A stretch of 64,000 nucleotides of DNA from Mortierella sp. BCC40632 (GCA_011634665.1 WAEK01000002.1:765001-829000); one strand, 5' to 3'. Shown: positions 25,931 to 39,018, counted from the first letter of the stretch. Numbers and translations are program-made. The notes: a model not told the origin generated them from the sequence alone.

Positions 25931-26647
25931 ATGGCAACAACAACAACAACAGCAGGAGCCTCAACTAAGGTCGCTGCCAGTCTTCCGGATCACTTAGTCG
26001 TCCGCCCTATGACAATCGATGATCAAGAGGAGGTGGCTGCACTCTTTGCAAAAACCTTTCAGCGGGAGCCACTCGGGGCTTTCAAGGGTGTGCAGATCAC
26101 TGAAGGTCGACATGTTGCAGCACAGGCTATTCTGGATCCAGTCTCGTTTGTAGTTGAGGACACGACTCTGGATGGACCTAAAAAGTTGGTTGCTTTCCGG
26201 ACTAGCTCGATCCTGACTAAGGCTAAACTGGACGCCAAGAAGAAAGCCTCTGAAGATCAAGAAGGAGACATGGATACTGTACAAGCAATTCTGAACAGGA
26301 TGACAGAGCTCTGGAGAGAATCAACCACGGTCTTTGAGGAGAACCCGGACGCCAAGGTATTCAAGTTTATCGCTCTTGGAGTGGATGATAATTATGAAGG
26401 ACTAGGACTAGCCAAGGTGTTGTTGAACGTTTCAATGGACAAGGCTCGGGCATTGGGATGTGAGGCCGTGATGGTAGTGGCGTCAGCCTTTGCAACCCAG
26501 CATTTGTTCAAGAACCGGTTTGGATTTGAGCTAATGGGCCAAGTCAAGTACCCAGAGTTTGTTATGAAGAGTGGCAAGGAAGAGGTGCGCCCTTTCATGT
26601 TACTGACGGAACCCGAGTATTTGCAGGTCTATGAAAAGAGGATCTAG
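25931..26647 (+). CDS. GNAT-family N-acetyltransferase
   Basis: Acetyl-CoA-dependent acyltransferase, acceptor unknown; single exon, 238 aa. The Ala/Thr-rich N-terminus precedes VRPMTIDDQEEVAALFAKTF, a typical GNAT beta1-alpha1 start. The central part KFIALGVDDNYEGLGLAKVL is motif A, with a variant acetyl-CoA loop (E-G-L-G-L-A instead of Q/R-x2-G-x-G/A). The end (ATQHLFKNRFGFELMGQV) is motif B. The size and order resemble the fungal and animal arylalkylamine/polyamine-type acetyltransferases, but the substrate cannot be told from sequence. An AATAAA at 26663 fits polyadenylation. Confidence 0.85.
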   Translation: MATTTTTAGASTKVAASLPDHLVVRPMTIDDQEEVAALFAKTFQREPLGAFKGVQITEGRHVAAQAILDPVSFVVEDTTLDGPKKLVAFRTSSILTKAKLDAKKKASEDQEGDMDTVQAILNRMTELWRESTTVFEENPDAKVFKFIALGVDDNYEGLGLAKVLLNVSMDKARALGCEAVMVVASAFATQHLFKNRFGFELMGQVKYPEFVMKSGKEEVRPFMLLTEPEYLQVYEKRI

Positions 26648-27332
26648 AGCTTGATTACCTAGAAATAAAAAGTAGACGAAGACTGGTGAGGACAATAAAG
26701 CCTAGAACATGTGTCTGAAGAAATAACCCAACCAAGGTGGAAGGTGGAACAAACACAAAAAAGACGAGCGCAGCCTAGTGCGGCGTGGGCGGAGGATAGG
26801 GGAGGAGGGAGTGTGAGAGAGAGCACAAACGAACGGATAATTTCCTGCCCGAAAGCTGCTCTGTGCCAAGGCTACTTGACTGGAGACTGGCATTTTGGAC
26901 GCCCCCACCCCCCACATACACCTGGGCTTGCGTGGTCTGCGGAGAGATCACTGACCAGGGAATGCAAGGGTGCGTAGGTGTCTTGTTCCCGGTCAGACAT
27001 TCAGAGGCAGTGCAACCTTGTTTGTCATAAGCTATTAGTTCGTCGTTCCAAACGTCGAGAATTACTCCGGTTCCGTTCTAGCTCAAGGGTAAGCCTCGCC
27101 ATCGCTGGCTATCGATCACCAAAGAGTGGCGGCGAGCTGTTGCCTATAAAAGCGAGCCAAATGCAAACAACATTTCATCACCATTTCTTCTCCTCTCTCA
27201 CTTTCTTCCTTCTCAAGGCTACTCAGCTTTCTTGTCGATTTGAGCATTTTCCAACAACAACTACAACACCCATTGCTGTTGCTGCCATCTGTACTCTCCA
27301 TCTTGCCACTATCAAATCACTACATCGTTGCC
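26648..27332. other. Intergenic spacer with candidate promoter of the PRXL2-like gene
   Basis: About 0.7 kb with no gene. It ends in a CT/AC-rich leader before 27333. The only notable element is the TATA-like box listed separately. Confidence 0.5.
27145..27151 (+). promoter_or_regulatory. Candidate TATA box of the PRXL2-like gene
   Basis: TATAAAA 188 bp before the start codon at 27333, followed by a pyrimidine-rich stretch as expected for a fungal leader. Confidence 0.45.
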
Positions 27333-28640
27333 ATGACCAAGACTATTAAAACCCGCTACGATGACATTAAAGACGTCCAGCTTGTCGATTTTTTGGATGT
27401 TGAATCCGAACGGACCTTTGCCGCACATGAGCTGTGGAAGGACCAGCCTACAATAGTCATCGGTAAGGAACACGCGACCGCTCAGGCTCTCTTCTTCTCC
27501 CTTTGTGTGTGTTATAGATCTCATCTTAACCTCCTTTGATTGAATGCAACCTGTTGTGTTTGACCAACCGTTTGTCTGCAATAGTGATTCGTCGTCCAGG
27601 ATGCCAGTTTTGCCGTGAGGAGGCTGTCATTTTCCATGCCAACCGAGAGACAATCGAGAAGATGGTATGTTGTCCCTTTTTATGCGGAATAACAGACAGC
27701 TTCAGTCAAACGCAAAGAGCCAAAAAAAAAAAAAAAAAAAAAAAATGCAAGCGAGCATCCTTCTAAAGTTTGTGTTTTTTGATGATCAATTTAGGGTATC
27801 AATATGATTTGTGTGGTTCACGAGAAACTCGGTGCAGACATCTTTCAGCAAGAATTTTGGAAAGGAAAGGTGTACTTTGATCAGGACAAAGGATTCTACA
27901 AGGCCCTTGGGTATGGGACGCACAAAAGGCTTTTGTCAAATGCTTTTCAGCAGACCAGCCAAATAATGACTGATGGGTGGTCAGCAGGATGGCCTCTCAA
28001 TCCTCTGTTCTTTCATCTAACAAATCTTCTTGTCTGATGATTTTTGTTCCTTCATAAAAAAAAAAAAAAAAAAGTGGTGGTAGACTCCGCACAGGAGGAT
28101 GGGGCCAGCTCATCCGCCCTTTCTTTTGGGTGAACCTTGTCCGGAACAAGCGCTCTGGAGTCCAAGGCAACTTTATCGGCGATGGAAGGTAACAACGCCT
28201 CCCTCCCCCCCACTTCCTGCTCATCATTTGTCCCGTCTCTGAGAACCACAATCCATGGATCGTGCATTGACAAAAAAAAAAAAAAAAAAAAAAAAAAAAC
28301 TAACGACTGCAAGCGTGCCTTTCTCCTCTCATACTCTCTTTGATACAGTATTCTTGGCGGACTCTTCCTCCTCAAGTCTGGTAGTCAGGGAATTGCATAC
28401 GAACACATTGAAAAAATCTGGGGCGATATTGCACATCCTGACAAGGTATTAGAGGCCTGCAGTCAAGTTACAGGCGTCGCGGTGAGCAAGGAGACGATTA
28501 CTAAAGCCCAAGAGGACCATGATACACTCTACAGCAAGATGCAAAAGTCCCAGTATGCAAAGGGCAATGATACAGGAATCAAAACCGACAATGGTGAACC
28601 CACAGCCTGTACACCAGCTAAATCATCGCCTGTCGCCTAA
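27333..28640 (+). CDS. Peroxiredoxin-like protein, PRXL2/FAM213 (AhpC-TSA_2) family
   Basis: Thioredoxin-fold redox protein. Five exons: 27333-27462, 27585-27664, 27795-27910, 28075-28188 and 28349-28640; 243 aa. The joins rebuild the family layout: IVIVIRRPGCQFCREE (redox CxxC, Cys50 and Cys53), then ICVVHEKLGA, FYKALGGGGRLRTGGW, GNFIGDGSILGG and SGSQGIAYEH near the end. Three of its four introns hold A18-A28 homopolymers; in intron 3 the A18 run directly precedes the acceptor AG, leaving no pyrimidine tract. The family includes human PRXL2A/B, the latter reported as a prostamide/prostaglandin F synthase; the fungal substrate is unknown. The C-terminal 50 residues are polar and not conserved. 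Confidence 0.88.
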
Positions 28641-29288
28641 GTCGAAACGATGACAGTGCCTTGTTGGGACCTTAGTTTTTGTTAGAGCCCTCCTCTTCTT
28701 CTTCTGTACTCCATCTTCATTGTGATATAAATATGGCTCCCTTGCTTCATACCTGGAACGCTCCTCATTCCTCCTGACCAGAGGCTTTTCTGAACAAAAG
28801 CTTCTCTTGGGTGCTGCGGATGGTGCCATCAGACGTGCCAGATGTGTGTGTGAATGTGTATGTGTGTGCGTATGTCCTGGAGGGTCTACAAATAGTGCGC
28901 TCATAGGAGGAAGGGACGTGTGTCGTGTGTGAACAATGCAAGGAGGAGTCTTCGTTTCCTAAAAAAGGGTAGAAAACCACCCAGCGAGCACAGTGCGCTG
29001 AATCCCAGTCCAACAGCGCGGAAAGGATGAAGCAAGGGCATTCGCCGCGGTGCGGGTATTCCTGAGAAAAAAAAAGTTTAAGGCCTTAAAAGCGCGTTTT
29101 TCCAAGCTGGCGCACCTTTCTCTCTCTTTCTCTTTTTTTTTTTTCTTTTCTTCTTTGCTTCTCCACCTTGCCATTCTCTTCCTGATCGTTTTTCTTTTTC
29201 CTTTCTTCTTTTTTCTTTGCTTCCAATTGTACATTCTGATCCCGTTTCCCCCTTTTCCCTCCAGTTCCTGATTGTCTCCCCATTCACC
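28641..29288. other. Intergenic spacer upstream of the carboxypeptidase gene
   Basis: About 0.65 kb. TATAAATA at 28726 is a weak promoter candidate. A (TG)n-like stretch lies near 28845-28872 and a long CT/T-rich leader at 29105-29285. No gene is seen. Confidence 0.5.
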
Positions 29289-31527
29289 ATGGGTCTCTCG
29301 AAGCGCCTGGCCGTTACAGGCTTGCTCTCGCTCGCAACCACAATTCTGCTCTGCTCATCCCCCACAGTGGCCGAGCCCTTGTCGCTCAACACCTTGGGCA
29401 GAGATGCCGAACAGTTCATTGACCAGACGATGAACACACTTGAAATCAACTGGGACAATGTCGATGAGAAGGTCCACGACGTCATCGACACTGTTGCAGA
29501 CAAGTTTAAGCATACGTACAACGAGGCTACCAAGTGGGCCAAGATCCTGACTCACGAAAGCTTCCCAGGTGTCCAGGTTCGCATCAAGGAGCCCAAGCTC
29601 TGCGATCCTGATGTCAAGCAGGTATGTGTAGCTGCCACCACACACGCATTCCTCTCACGAGAGGCGGGGTCCTATTCCTCGTTGAGATTGGGGGGTGTGG
29701 AGGGAAATGTCTTTCCTCTCCTCCACTGAGACCCAAGTGAGCTTGTCAACGTCTTCTCCAGTCATCTATGGCCCTGATGCGACCCAGCCACTTATGAGTG
29801 GAGAAAAGAGATAGAGGACAGCTACTTGGACGACCAATGCGCCCCCAGACTGGCATTACTAGGGGAGAGCAAACGGGACCAAATAATCAGACCTGGAGAT
29901 GTCAGACCAGGAGAAAAAAAAAAAAAAAGGCTGTTGAGAGCAAGTACCTAGTTTTGGGCCCAGTGGGTGGTTCTGTCATTACGTGGATTTTGTGGATGCG
30001 ATGTGGGGACTTCTCGGGTATTTCCCTCCTGTCGACTCTCTTGGCAATATATTTCTTCTGCTCCTGTGACCACCTGGGCCGAGGCCTTCAACTTTATTCT
30101 CCATCGATGAACTAACTAACCCGTACGTGTTTATCTTCTCCTTTGGGCCCTTTCGACAATACGCGTCAACTCATAGTACTCTGGTTATCTTGACGTGGGC
30201 CAGAACAAGCACTTCTTCTTCTGGTTCTTCGAGTCGCGCAACAAGCCAAAGGAGGATCCATTGACACTCTGGCTCAACGGTGGTCCAGGATGCTCGTCGC
30301 TTACCGGTCTCTTCATGGAGTTGGGACCCTGCAGCGTCAAGGAAGACGGCTCAGGCACGGAATACAACCCCTACTCCTGGAACTCCAACTCGTCAGTCAT
30401 CTTCCTCGACCAGCCCACGAATGTTGGTTACTCGTTTGGTGATAACGTTTCCAACACCTTTTCTGCCGCCAAGGATGTCTATGCTCTCCTTCAAGTCTTC
30501 TTCAAAGAGTTCCCCCACTACCAGCGTCTCGATTTCCACGTTGCTGGAGAGAGCTATGCTGGTCACTACATCCCAGCCATCGGTGCGGAGATCAATAAGC
30601 AGAACAAGAAGATTGCCACGCCTCTGCTTCGTGCTCCTGGAATCCAGCACATCAACCTTGCCTCGCTCATGATCGGAAATGGACTGACAGACCCTTTGGT
30701 TCAGTACGAGTACTATCCAAAGATGGCCTGTGAGAACTCGTATGGTCCAGTCCTTAGCCAGTCCACCTGTGACCAGATGGCGGCCGCTTACAGTACTTGT
30801 GCTGATTTAATCCAGAACTGCTACGACACCGACTCGGTCTTCCGTTGCCTGCCTGCTGCTTCGTACTGCAACCAAAAGATGATTGGACCCTACCAACAGT
30901 CGGGACAGAATCCCTATGATGTACGCAAGAAGTGTGAAGGTGATAACCTATGCTATCCTATCTTGGGTGCTATCCAGGACTACTTGAACCAGCCTGAGAT
31001 CATGGAGGAGCTCGGTGCCCAGGTTGACAAATACCAATCATGCAATATGCAGGTCAACTTCCGATTCATGCTCCAGGGTGACTGGATGAAGCCCTTCCAC
31101 CGCTTGGTCCCTCCACTGCTTGAGGATGGTGTCCGCATCTTGCTCTACTCTGGTGATGCTGACTTTATCTGTAACTGGATGGGTAACAAGGCCTGGGCTT
31201 TGGCTTTGGAGTGGTCTGGCCAGCAGAAGCTTGTGGAGCAGAAGGATCGCAAGTGGATTGCTAACGGAAAGCATGCTGGTGATGTGCGCCGCTCGGGTCC
31301 TTTGACCTTCCTCCGTGCTTTTGGAGGTGGACATATGCTTCCATAGTAAGTGTTGAAGCTTGGCTTTTTTTTTTTTTTTTTTTTTTTTTCCTGGAAAAAG
31401 CTTCTTGGGTTTGTGATAGGACACTCACCATTTTTTTTTCTCTTTTACTTTCCTACTCTTTAATAGTGACATGCCTGCCGAGTCGTTGGAGATGTTCAAC
31501 ACCTGGGTTTCTGGAAAGCGTCTCTAG
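29289..31527 (+). CDS. Serine carboxypeptidase, carboxypeptidase Y-like
   Basis: Vacuolar/secretory serine carboxypeptidase (S10). Exons 29289-29621, 30177-31345 and 31467-31527; 520 aa. The first 28 residues are a signal peptide (hydrophobic core LAVTGLLSLATTILLC), and exon 1 otherwise encodes the propeptide region. Exon 2 has the substrate-binding WLNGGPGCSS, the nucleophile GESYAGHY (Ser237), paired Cys residues, and the acid in GDADFICNWMGN (Asp440). His497 lies in GGGHMLP, and the small last exon completes PYDMPAESLEMFNTWV. All catalytic parts are intact. The first intron is 555 bp with an A15 run; the second has T25. AATAAA at 31577 fits the 3' end. The next gene starts 173 bp downstream on the same strand. 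Confidence 0.93.
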
Positions 31528-31700
31528 ACAATGTAGATCAGCACTTTGTTATCTTTACCAATGCAAAGTAGAGTCAAATAAAGTCTTCACACTTCTCCCG
31601 CTTCTGTCCCAAATGGAAGCAGTCACTCTTCTATTTTTCGTGCTTGGCCCATCTACATCTCATTACATTGCCTTCCTCCCCCCCCCCTTCTCCCTCGATT

Positions 31701-31858
31701 ATGAAGATTGTTCTTTTTCGACATGGCCATTCGCTGGCCAACTTAGAGTCCAGGATTGTCTCGTCACTCGAAAACGGGACTGCGACAATCGGTGGACCCA
31801 CAGGAACAGGGTTTGGTCTGTCGCCTCAGGGCGAGACTGAGGTCACCAAGGTAAAAAC

Positions 31859-31895
<37 letters not shown>

Positions 31896-32658
31896 CCTGG
31901 AAAGGGTGAACTTGAAAAACACCTGACTGGATGCAGAAAAAATGGCTGCTGAAGTCAAGGCCATGCGGAGAGAGAGGAATGATCAACCAAGCACTTCCTC
32001 ACTCTTCCTTCTCTCTTCTCCTTTTTTCTTGCCGACGCCATGCCACAAGTCAGCAGAACTGCTTGCAAAGCACATTCTGCAGCAGTCGAAATTAGGAACA
32101 GGGCAGGGAGAACAAGGCCGTGCACAGATCAGGATCTTGACATCGCCCTTTCAACGGACTCGTCAGACAGCTCGTCTCATCTATAGTGGCTTCCAAAAAG
32201 TTCAAGCAGAGGTCCAGCAAGCTAAAGAGCGAATGCTATTGTCAATTGATTTGGAGGAGGCCGAACCCCAAGATATCATGGATCTCCGGGAAAGGTTCTT
32301 TGGGGAGTTTGAGATGCAAAAGCCTTCGGATGCTCTCTATGATCGAGTCTGGATTGAGGATGCAAAGAATCCATTTCATGAGCAATTTGGGGTCGAGAGT
32401 GTTGCAGCCGTCACCCAGCGTGTGACAGGTGTCGTGCGATCACTTGAAGAGACCGAGACGAAGAAAATGTTTGAACAAACTAAAGTTCGGGAGGATGAAT
32501 TGTGGGTCATCTTGGTCAGCCATGGGGATGCACTCCAGATCTTGCAGACAGCGATGAAAGGCTGGAGTGGAGATCGTCATCGGCAGCTCGAGCACTTGGA
32601 CACAGCCAGTTGGCGTCATGTTGAGTGGTGCCCTGAACTAGCACCCGCTCACCAGTAG
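31701..32658 (+). CDS. Histidine phosphatase (phosphoglycerate mutase-like)
   Basis: Phosphohydrolase of the histidine phosphatase superfamily, substrate unknown. Exons 31701-31850 and 32050-32658, phase-0 intron of 199 bp containing T34; 252 aa. Residues 7-9 are the catalytic RHG (KIVLFRHGHS), followed by GLSPQGETEVTK. The second arginine motif is ILTSPFQRTRQTA and the second catalytic histidine is in ILVSHGDALQ. A glutamate of the proton-donor loop lies near LRERFFGEFE. The acceptor choice at 32050 gives TKSAELLAKHIL, as in family members. Cytosolic by default, since no targeting signal is visible. Confidence 0.88.
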
Positions 32659-34040
32659 TAGAAAAGAGTTTTATAGAGTCACTCTCTCATGTATTCCCTG
32701 AGGAAAATTTAGAACATAGAACACAATGCTTGTGGAAGCTTGTAAATGCGATGAAAATTTATGAAGCCAGAGTTTTCCTATTTCCCTATTTTATTTATTT
32801 TATTTTTTTATTTTTTGCCCTGACCTTCCTCTTTCTTCGAGTCTCCATACAGCTATGCGTTGAATAATCACCGAGTAGAGTCGTTGAGGATCACGAGCCA
32901 TTTTGTGAAGTAGCCGTTGAGGAGACGAAGAGTTTGATCCGCTTACTGTTCAAAATCTCAAAGATGGGCGATACTTTTTTTCTAACCATCATTCCTCTCC
33001 TTTTCACTCCCTCAATAAGCCTAGACAGTTAATAGAGAGGAATGCGTGCTATGAAGAAAAAAAATGAACGCGTTTGACATTATGACCTTTGTTCAAGTCC
33101 TCCTAGGCAGACCGACTGCGGAGAGAATGCCTTTACTCGAGTTACGGTACGTAGCTTTCCTCCTCGTGTCTGGTGGTATTGGATTAGGGGAAAGCTCCCT
33201 TGGGCAAAGCGGCATTGATTGACGACCCAACAAAACAAAAGACGAGAAAAGAGGAAGTCATTGGCGGCGCTATCCCGCCTAGGAGACCTTTGATAGAGGA
33301 TATCAACATCTGTCAGCTAGATATGACCTCTCTCCTCTCTTCAGGGGCTCGGCAATTGTAAGGCCGACAAAAGTATACTGACAAAAAAGGTATCAAGCGA
33401 AAGAGAGACAGACACGCATTAAGCTTAGGCGTTGACCCATAATTATCCTTTGTTATCTTATGGAGTACTGTACAATCGCCAAGTAGACAGGGGTTTGAGG
33501 GCGAGGGAGGAAGGAGGGGAAGGGCGTCGTTGGATAAACGAACCGTGCATGTAAAAGCTATGGGGAAAAATCTAGGGGGCAGTTTTTTTTTTTTTTCTTA
33601 TTTACTAGACCAGCACAGGCATAACTTGAAGAGCTACCGCTGAGACAAGCCCATGGATTTCGGGCGTTTATTGTATCCCTGACCACTTAGAGCATCATGG
33701 CGCGTGCCGAGAACGAGAGCCTAGTCGCGAACCGCTATTATGCGGCTTCCCTCTTTTTTTTTTTTTGGGACGCTTTCTTTGGTTCCCCTCATCCTCCTCT
33801 CCCTATTGACGGCGCAAGGAAGACCAACGGGCGAGCAATGGTGTGAGACAAGGCAGAAATGGTTCGCCCTGTACAGTACGAACGCTGGCATCTTCGAGAA
33901 AAAGAAAAGAGGAACAAAGCAATAAGGACGGGGAACCTCTAAACACCTGTTTGTATATCGACCGCTGAGCATTAAAGATATTATTGGGACCTTTGCTCAG
34001 CAAAAAAGATCGATTGAGATGTATCTAAACAGCAACCTCG

Positions 34041-34063
34041 CCCTTGCCCCTTGCCCCTTGCCC
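34041..34063. repeat. Heptamer tandem repeat (CCCTTGC)3
   Basis: Three perfect copies of a 7-nt unit in the gene-free region. Confidence 0.85.
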
Positions 34064-37000
34064 ACTGTCTGGTTCAGCAGAAGAGGAGCCGGAAAGTAGG
34101 GCTATCAGAAGAATTCATCACTCTGAAACGATGGCACCACTACATCGGGAACGTGGAGCGAGCGGCAAGCAGGAATTAACAAGGAGACGTTGCAGCGACA
34201 TGTTTTTGTTTGTCGTGCAAAATCACGCTCAGGATGACGAGCGATCCTTTAGAAAGAGGGGTTTTGCTTTGCTATCGGTGCTGTGCGCCTAGCTGGTAGG
34301 TCTAGGCGAGCGGCAGCATTCACCATGACATGCAGTCGCCAAAGGAAGAGCCGATTGGTAGGAAAGGAGAGGCGCAGGCAATACTTTTAATCTGCTGGAT
34401 CACGTACCCGCTAGTACATCAGTACTGAACCGATATGAAAGACAAAGGCCGAGCGGCGCGAGGACATCGGCTGTGTCAGCTATGTACTCTTTTACAGCCC
34501 AGGTACATTTATCGAGTCGAACCATATCGATATCTAGGTGGAGGAGTAAGGGACGGAGACTTAGTTATCATTGATCGTCCAAAGAAAACTCGAGCCGTCA
34601 CCTCTCCGACGTGCTAAGTTCTGCCGCCTGTCCGGTCCCCGGCTCTTTGCTCTCTGAATGACTCGAAGACACCATCAGAAAAGAAAGAGGGAACCAGAAG
34701 ACGGCGCGACCGGGGTGCTTCTCGGATCGATATGGATTTGGATATACCCATCCACGAGGGATGATGGAGTCAGAGGCAAGACTCAGGGTGTGAGCAGCGC
34801 CTGCTGACTTTGAAGGGGATCTCTTTTCTTTGTGCCTCCGCTCACGGACTCTACTGTCAATGGGAGAGAGATCAGAGAGCAAGAGGGATTTTAGCCGTTG
34901 TGAGGTGATCCATGTCTGGAAGGTCGGGGCGGGTGAAGAAGGGTCCGACCGCAATATAGTCCATGGGCGAAGGCGGAAGCGAACAGATTGGGTGGTGATT
35001 CCGATGCCTTTGATGCAGGCGCATAGATAAGAAACTGGACGTGGTGCACATGGCTAGGCCTCTTTCTGTATTCTCAATGGTGTTCCCGCCAGTACAGGGG
35101 TCGAACATCTTTTTCAGGATGCCTCTTAGTTACTACCTACTCATTTGCCACCCCTACTCTTGATGTTCCGCCCATCTTGAAAGTCTTCCAGCTTTGGTCG
35201 TTCATAACCAATGCTGACGCATCGACCCAGAAATGTGGTGTGTGCAGCAATGGTGCCCTGTGACCGTTCTTGTGCACCGTTTCGGGAGCCACGTTTCTTT
35301 GTCCTTCCCCTTTTGATACCTGTCATGGGGAAGACACTCTTTCCCGTAGACTGAGAAACGAAGGCCAAACCACAGGGCCCGGTCCTCGGAGTATGCTCAC
35401 TGCGCGTGAAGGAAGGGGAAGCGCGTGTCTGTAGCCTGACGGGGTCAGTCACTCTGCGGCCTACAATGGCCTGACAATTCTCTACGATCTACAAAGCCGC
35501 GAGATACTCTTGCGATGACCAGTCGCGCGTGCGTCTTTCCTGCCTGGCATGAGGCCACAGGCCAAGGAAATGTCCTCATCGTCTGCGTGGTTTTCCACCA
35601 CCCCTTCTCTTGTGTTTTGTCTCCTTCTCCCCCTCTCCATTCCGTGGCCTCAGGACTTGGCCCCTGCGCTCGCATGTGAAGATGGCGAATACGACAGGCC
35701 TGCCTCGACTGGCCGGGCATCCTTATCCGCTACACGCTCTCGTACTCTCACCCCATTCAGCCCCCGCCCCACCTCTCCTCCTTCTCCTTGTGAATTACTC
35801 CACAACCTGCAATGTCGTCCGTGGTATCGCGAGGTCTCTTTCCCCATCCCACGCTAGCTTTCACATGCTATTTTCACAGGGTTTGATGGTCCGGTGCAAC
35901 CCAGTTTGTTCTTGCTCCCCCTCCCCTCTTCTGCTATTGCTTGCTCCCGTCCACCTTATCCCGTCTGCTCCCGCTCAGGGTCTTGCATTGGCCTCTCCAC
36001 GAAGCAGGGGGGAGAGAGGGGATACTTGCTCCATTGTTGAACCAGGCTATTCCTTGTGAGAACCAAGTGGCCACAAACTCCTGGGGTGAGGAAGAGAATG
36101 GACCCCAAGATGATCGTCTAGTCCTTTACCATGAGGTGACTTTTACTTTACTATGACAATGACTAAAGAGGGAAGTGGGGAGAGGAGGTCATGCAAGGAA
36201 GCAGAGGCTATTGTTACAACGGACCGTTGGGACGAGAGCCCTTCCCATTTTTCTATTTGAGAGAAAAAAAAGAAAGCGAGAACAAAATGGCTGTCTTGGT
36301 AATATGATATGACAAATGAGTCGTCCATTGTAAAGAATGTATGTCCACACGCAGGAACTGTGACCTCCACGTTTTTGCACCTCCCACTTTTTCCTTTCAA
36401 GTGAATCCAAGAACCGTTAGGGCATTGAGAGAGAAAAAGGGCCAAGGCTCTCGAATGTTTGCTCTCTCTATTTTCTTTTTATTTTTTGACTCGCTTTGCG
36501 CTCACAGGATTACTTAATTAAGACGTGCAGCGTTCGTCGTACAACAAGAGTAGAGGAGGGTTCCTTCTTCCCCTGCGCTACCTTCTCTTCCCGGCTCGGT
36601 CGGGATCGGGTCATCCTGGTTCAAACCCGTATGTATCCGATTGGCACTACAAGACCCCCCCCCCTCCTCCCTCCCCTCTTTCTTCCCATAGCAACTGGTT
36701 CATCTTGGTTAGACTCTACAACCATCTCTTGTTCTCCAGGTTTTGCTCCGCGGATCCAACCTTTTCCGTAGCGCCAGGTTAAACTAAGAAAAAATAACAT
36801 GAGTCTTTGACTCGATCTTCATCTAGTTTCCCCACAGAGGGAGCCGTTACAATGAGATGGAGTAAAAAAAAAAAAAAAAAAGCGTTGCTCCCTTGTGAGA
36901 GCATTGTAGATAACTGATTGTTGACTGGACAGTTATCATACCAACCCAATTATTGAATCTTTCCTCCCTATCCCTCTCTTTTATCCCCAAGAGGGCCTCT

Positions 37001-37443
37001 GTCGATGACAGCAATCCAGGCACGAACTCGCGGAGTTACGTCTCTGTAAAATATATCAGTGAGATCAAGAGTGAATAGAGATAGAGAGGCGCTGTCGTTG
37101 TTGGGACAGAAGGATTGAACACGTTCCTCTCTATTATTATTTTTTAAATCCACTACTAAACACGTTGGGAGAAAGAGAGAGAGGGTAAGACGAAAGAGTA
37201 GGACCCGGAGTTAGGCTGCAGTTGCGTGTGCTTGAGGAGCAATGGCGAGGCATGCTCCGCTGGTGTGGTAAGCGCCGACTGGACTATCCCCAGAGCAAGA
37301 AGAGCACAGAATAGGATGGCCAAGAATGTAATCACGCAGTGTCGTCAGATCTGCCTGGATTGGTACACACTCTCATACCTTTGCTCAAAACCCCACAAGA
37401 ACAGAACTGCGAGCAGCCGAAATGGAAAAGAGATTGAGGGAGG

Positions 37444-37447
<4 letters not shown>

Positions 37448-37486
<39 letters not shown>
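37448..37486. repeat. (GA)n microsatellite
   Basis: About 19 GA units preceded by GGGA repeats, in the gene-free region. Confidence 0.9.
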
Positions 37487-37490
<4 letters not shown>

Positions 37491-38993
37491 GACGGGTGGG
37501 GAATACACCGGATCTGGCATTTCATTTGTGGTCCGTCTGGGAGTATTAAAAAGGAAGAGGAAGGGATGATGCGACTTGCCAAGCAAGTGGTACTGGTCTT
37601 TGAATTTCTTGTCGGGTTACGCAGACGCATTGCCGTTGCGTAATAGTCAAGACGGACTAAAGGGTCTCCGCCCAGCCGAGCCTTGGCCCAAAACAAGAGC
37701 AGAAATGGGGTCGAGACTCTGAGGGGGGGTGTCAATGAGGTGGGGTAGAAGGAGGGTGGGGGTGGGGTGCACGGCATATAGTTTTATGCTTGACCCGAAT
37801 CGGTGAGAAAGTGGCTATAGAATGACTACTCTGGCAGAGTCAATGCATGGTACGATTGCAGTGCTTTTGTTTGTTTGTGCCCTGAGGGGTTCTAGTAGGA
37901 ACTAGGTCAGCGCGGCAGTGTACCATCGAGTGCATCGAGAATGAATGAGGGGTGTTGTCTTGCGTCATGACCATGGGTGACAAGAAAGGTATACTCTGTA
38001 CATACAGAGTATCTTCCCTGGATCGAATGCCAACCCGTTCTATCCTCCGGACCTGGATCGGCTGGCTGCTCTTTAGTCGCTCGGTTGATTTGTAGCTCGT
38101 TTATCGCTCTCTCACCCTATTGTATGTTAGAGGTGATCGTACTCGCTAAAGGCGCAATTCGGTCGACATAACGCCTTCAAGAAGCCAACAATGCCATGTC
38201 GTGGGGACGGGAGGAGTAAGACAGTCAGTCTGGGCAGAGCTAAGTAAAGAGGAGAAGAGATGAGGCAGAGGGAGAGAGGGGAGGGACGCGTTCGAGCCGT
38301 CTCGGCCATGGGTTGCACAAAAAGCGTATCCGAGCAAAAACAAGGTGCTGACAACGAGACGCGCATACAATCTCGTCGTCTTCAGCCGTGCGTCGCCCCA
38401 AACCGTATCATATTGCCCAGGCTGTAATTGGTCTTATCCATCCTTCGGCAGCCATCTTCGGCTGGGACCCGACCGAGGTCAAGACGAGGTAGAAAGGGGG
38501 TGGAGGAGACGTGGGGTGATCAAGGCTGGGCGGGGACAGGTGCGGAGAGTGTGGAGATAGCGACAAAGGACCCTCATCTCCTGCGACTCTCTTTTTTTTT
38601 CTTTCCCTGGCCGCCTCCCTGCCTGGGAGGAGGGAGGAGGGAGAGAAAGAGAAACGGACATAGACGATCGGGATGCACAGGTTGAACGAATTCAGGCACC
38701 GATCTTGATCTCTCGTGATCAGCGGTCGTGCGATCTGCAGCAGCGGGCGCCTGTTTCTCCATTCACCATGAGAGGAACAATAGCACGGCGGAGACGGCAG
38801 TATGAAGAAGCCGTGAACAAGTGAAGAGGAGAAGAGAGGGAGAGCAGACCAAGGCATCCTCGGTCTTGGAGCAGAATAGTGTTCGCATTAGGATTAGGAT
38901 TGGCAGTATCAGCAGCATTATCAGCAGCATTCAGAGTCAACAATAACAAGCAAAAGGGTGGCATGGCGGCAGAGCCGTGGTCCGTCCAACAGA

Positions 38994-39018
38994 ATTGATA
39001 TTGATATTGATATTGATA
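38994..39018. repeat. Hexamer tandem repeat (ATTGAT)4
   Basis: Four perfect copies of a 6-nt unit. About 110 bp away, near 38887, are two copies of TTAGGA, which is not a telomere repeat. Confidence 0.85.

Noticed and set aside
35549..36156. Several 70-150 residue forward frames
   Set aside because: Pyrimidine-rich sequence gives Ser/Pro/Leu-rich frames in more than one phase, with no motif.
36618..36629. tRNA-like B box (GGTTCAAACCC)
   Set aside because: No A box upstream and no acceptor stem; a chance match.
38883..38900. Interstitial telomere repeat
   Set aside because: Only two TTAGGA units; not the TTAGGG-type repeat and too short.
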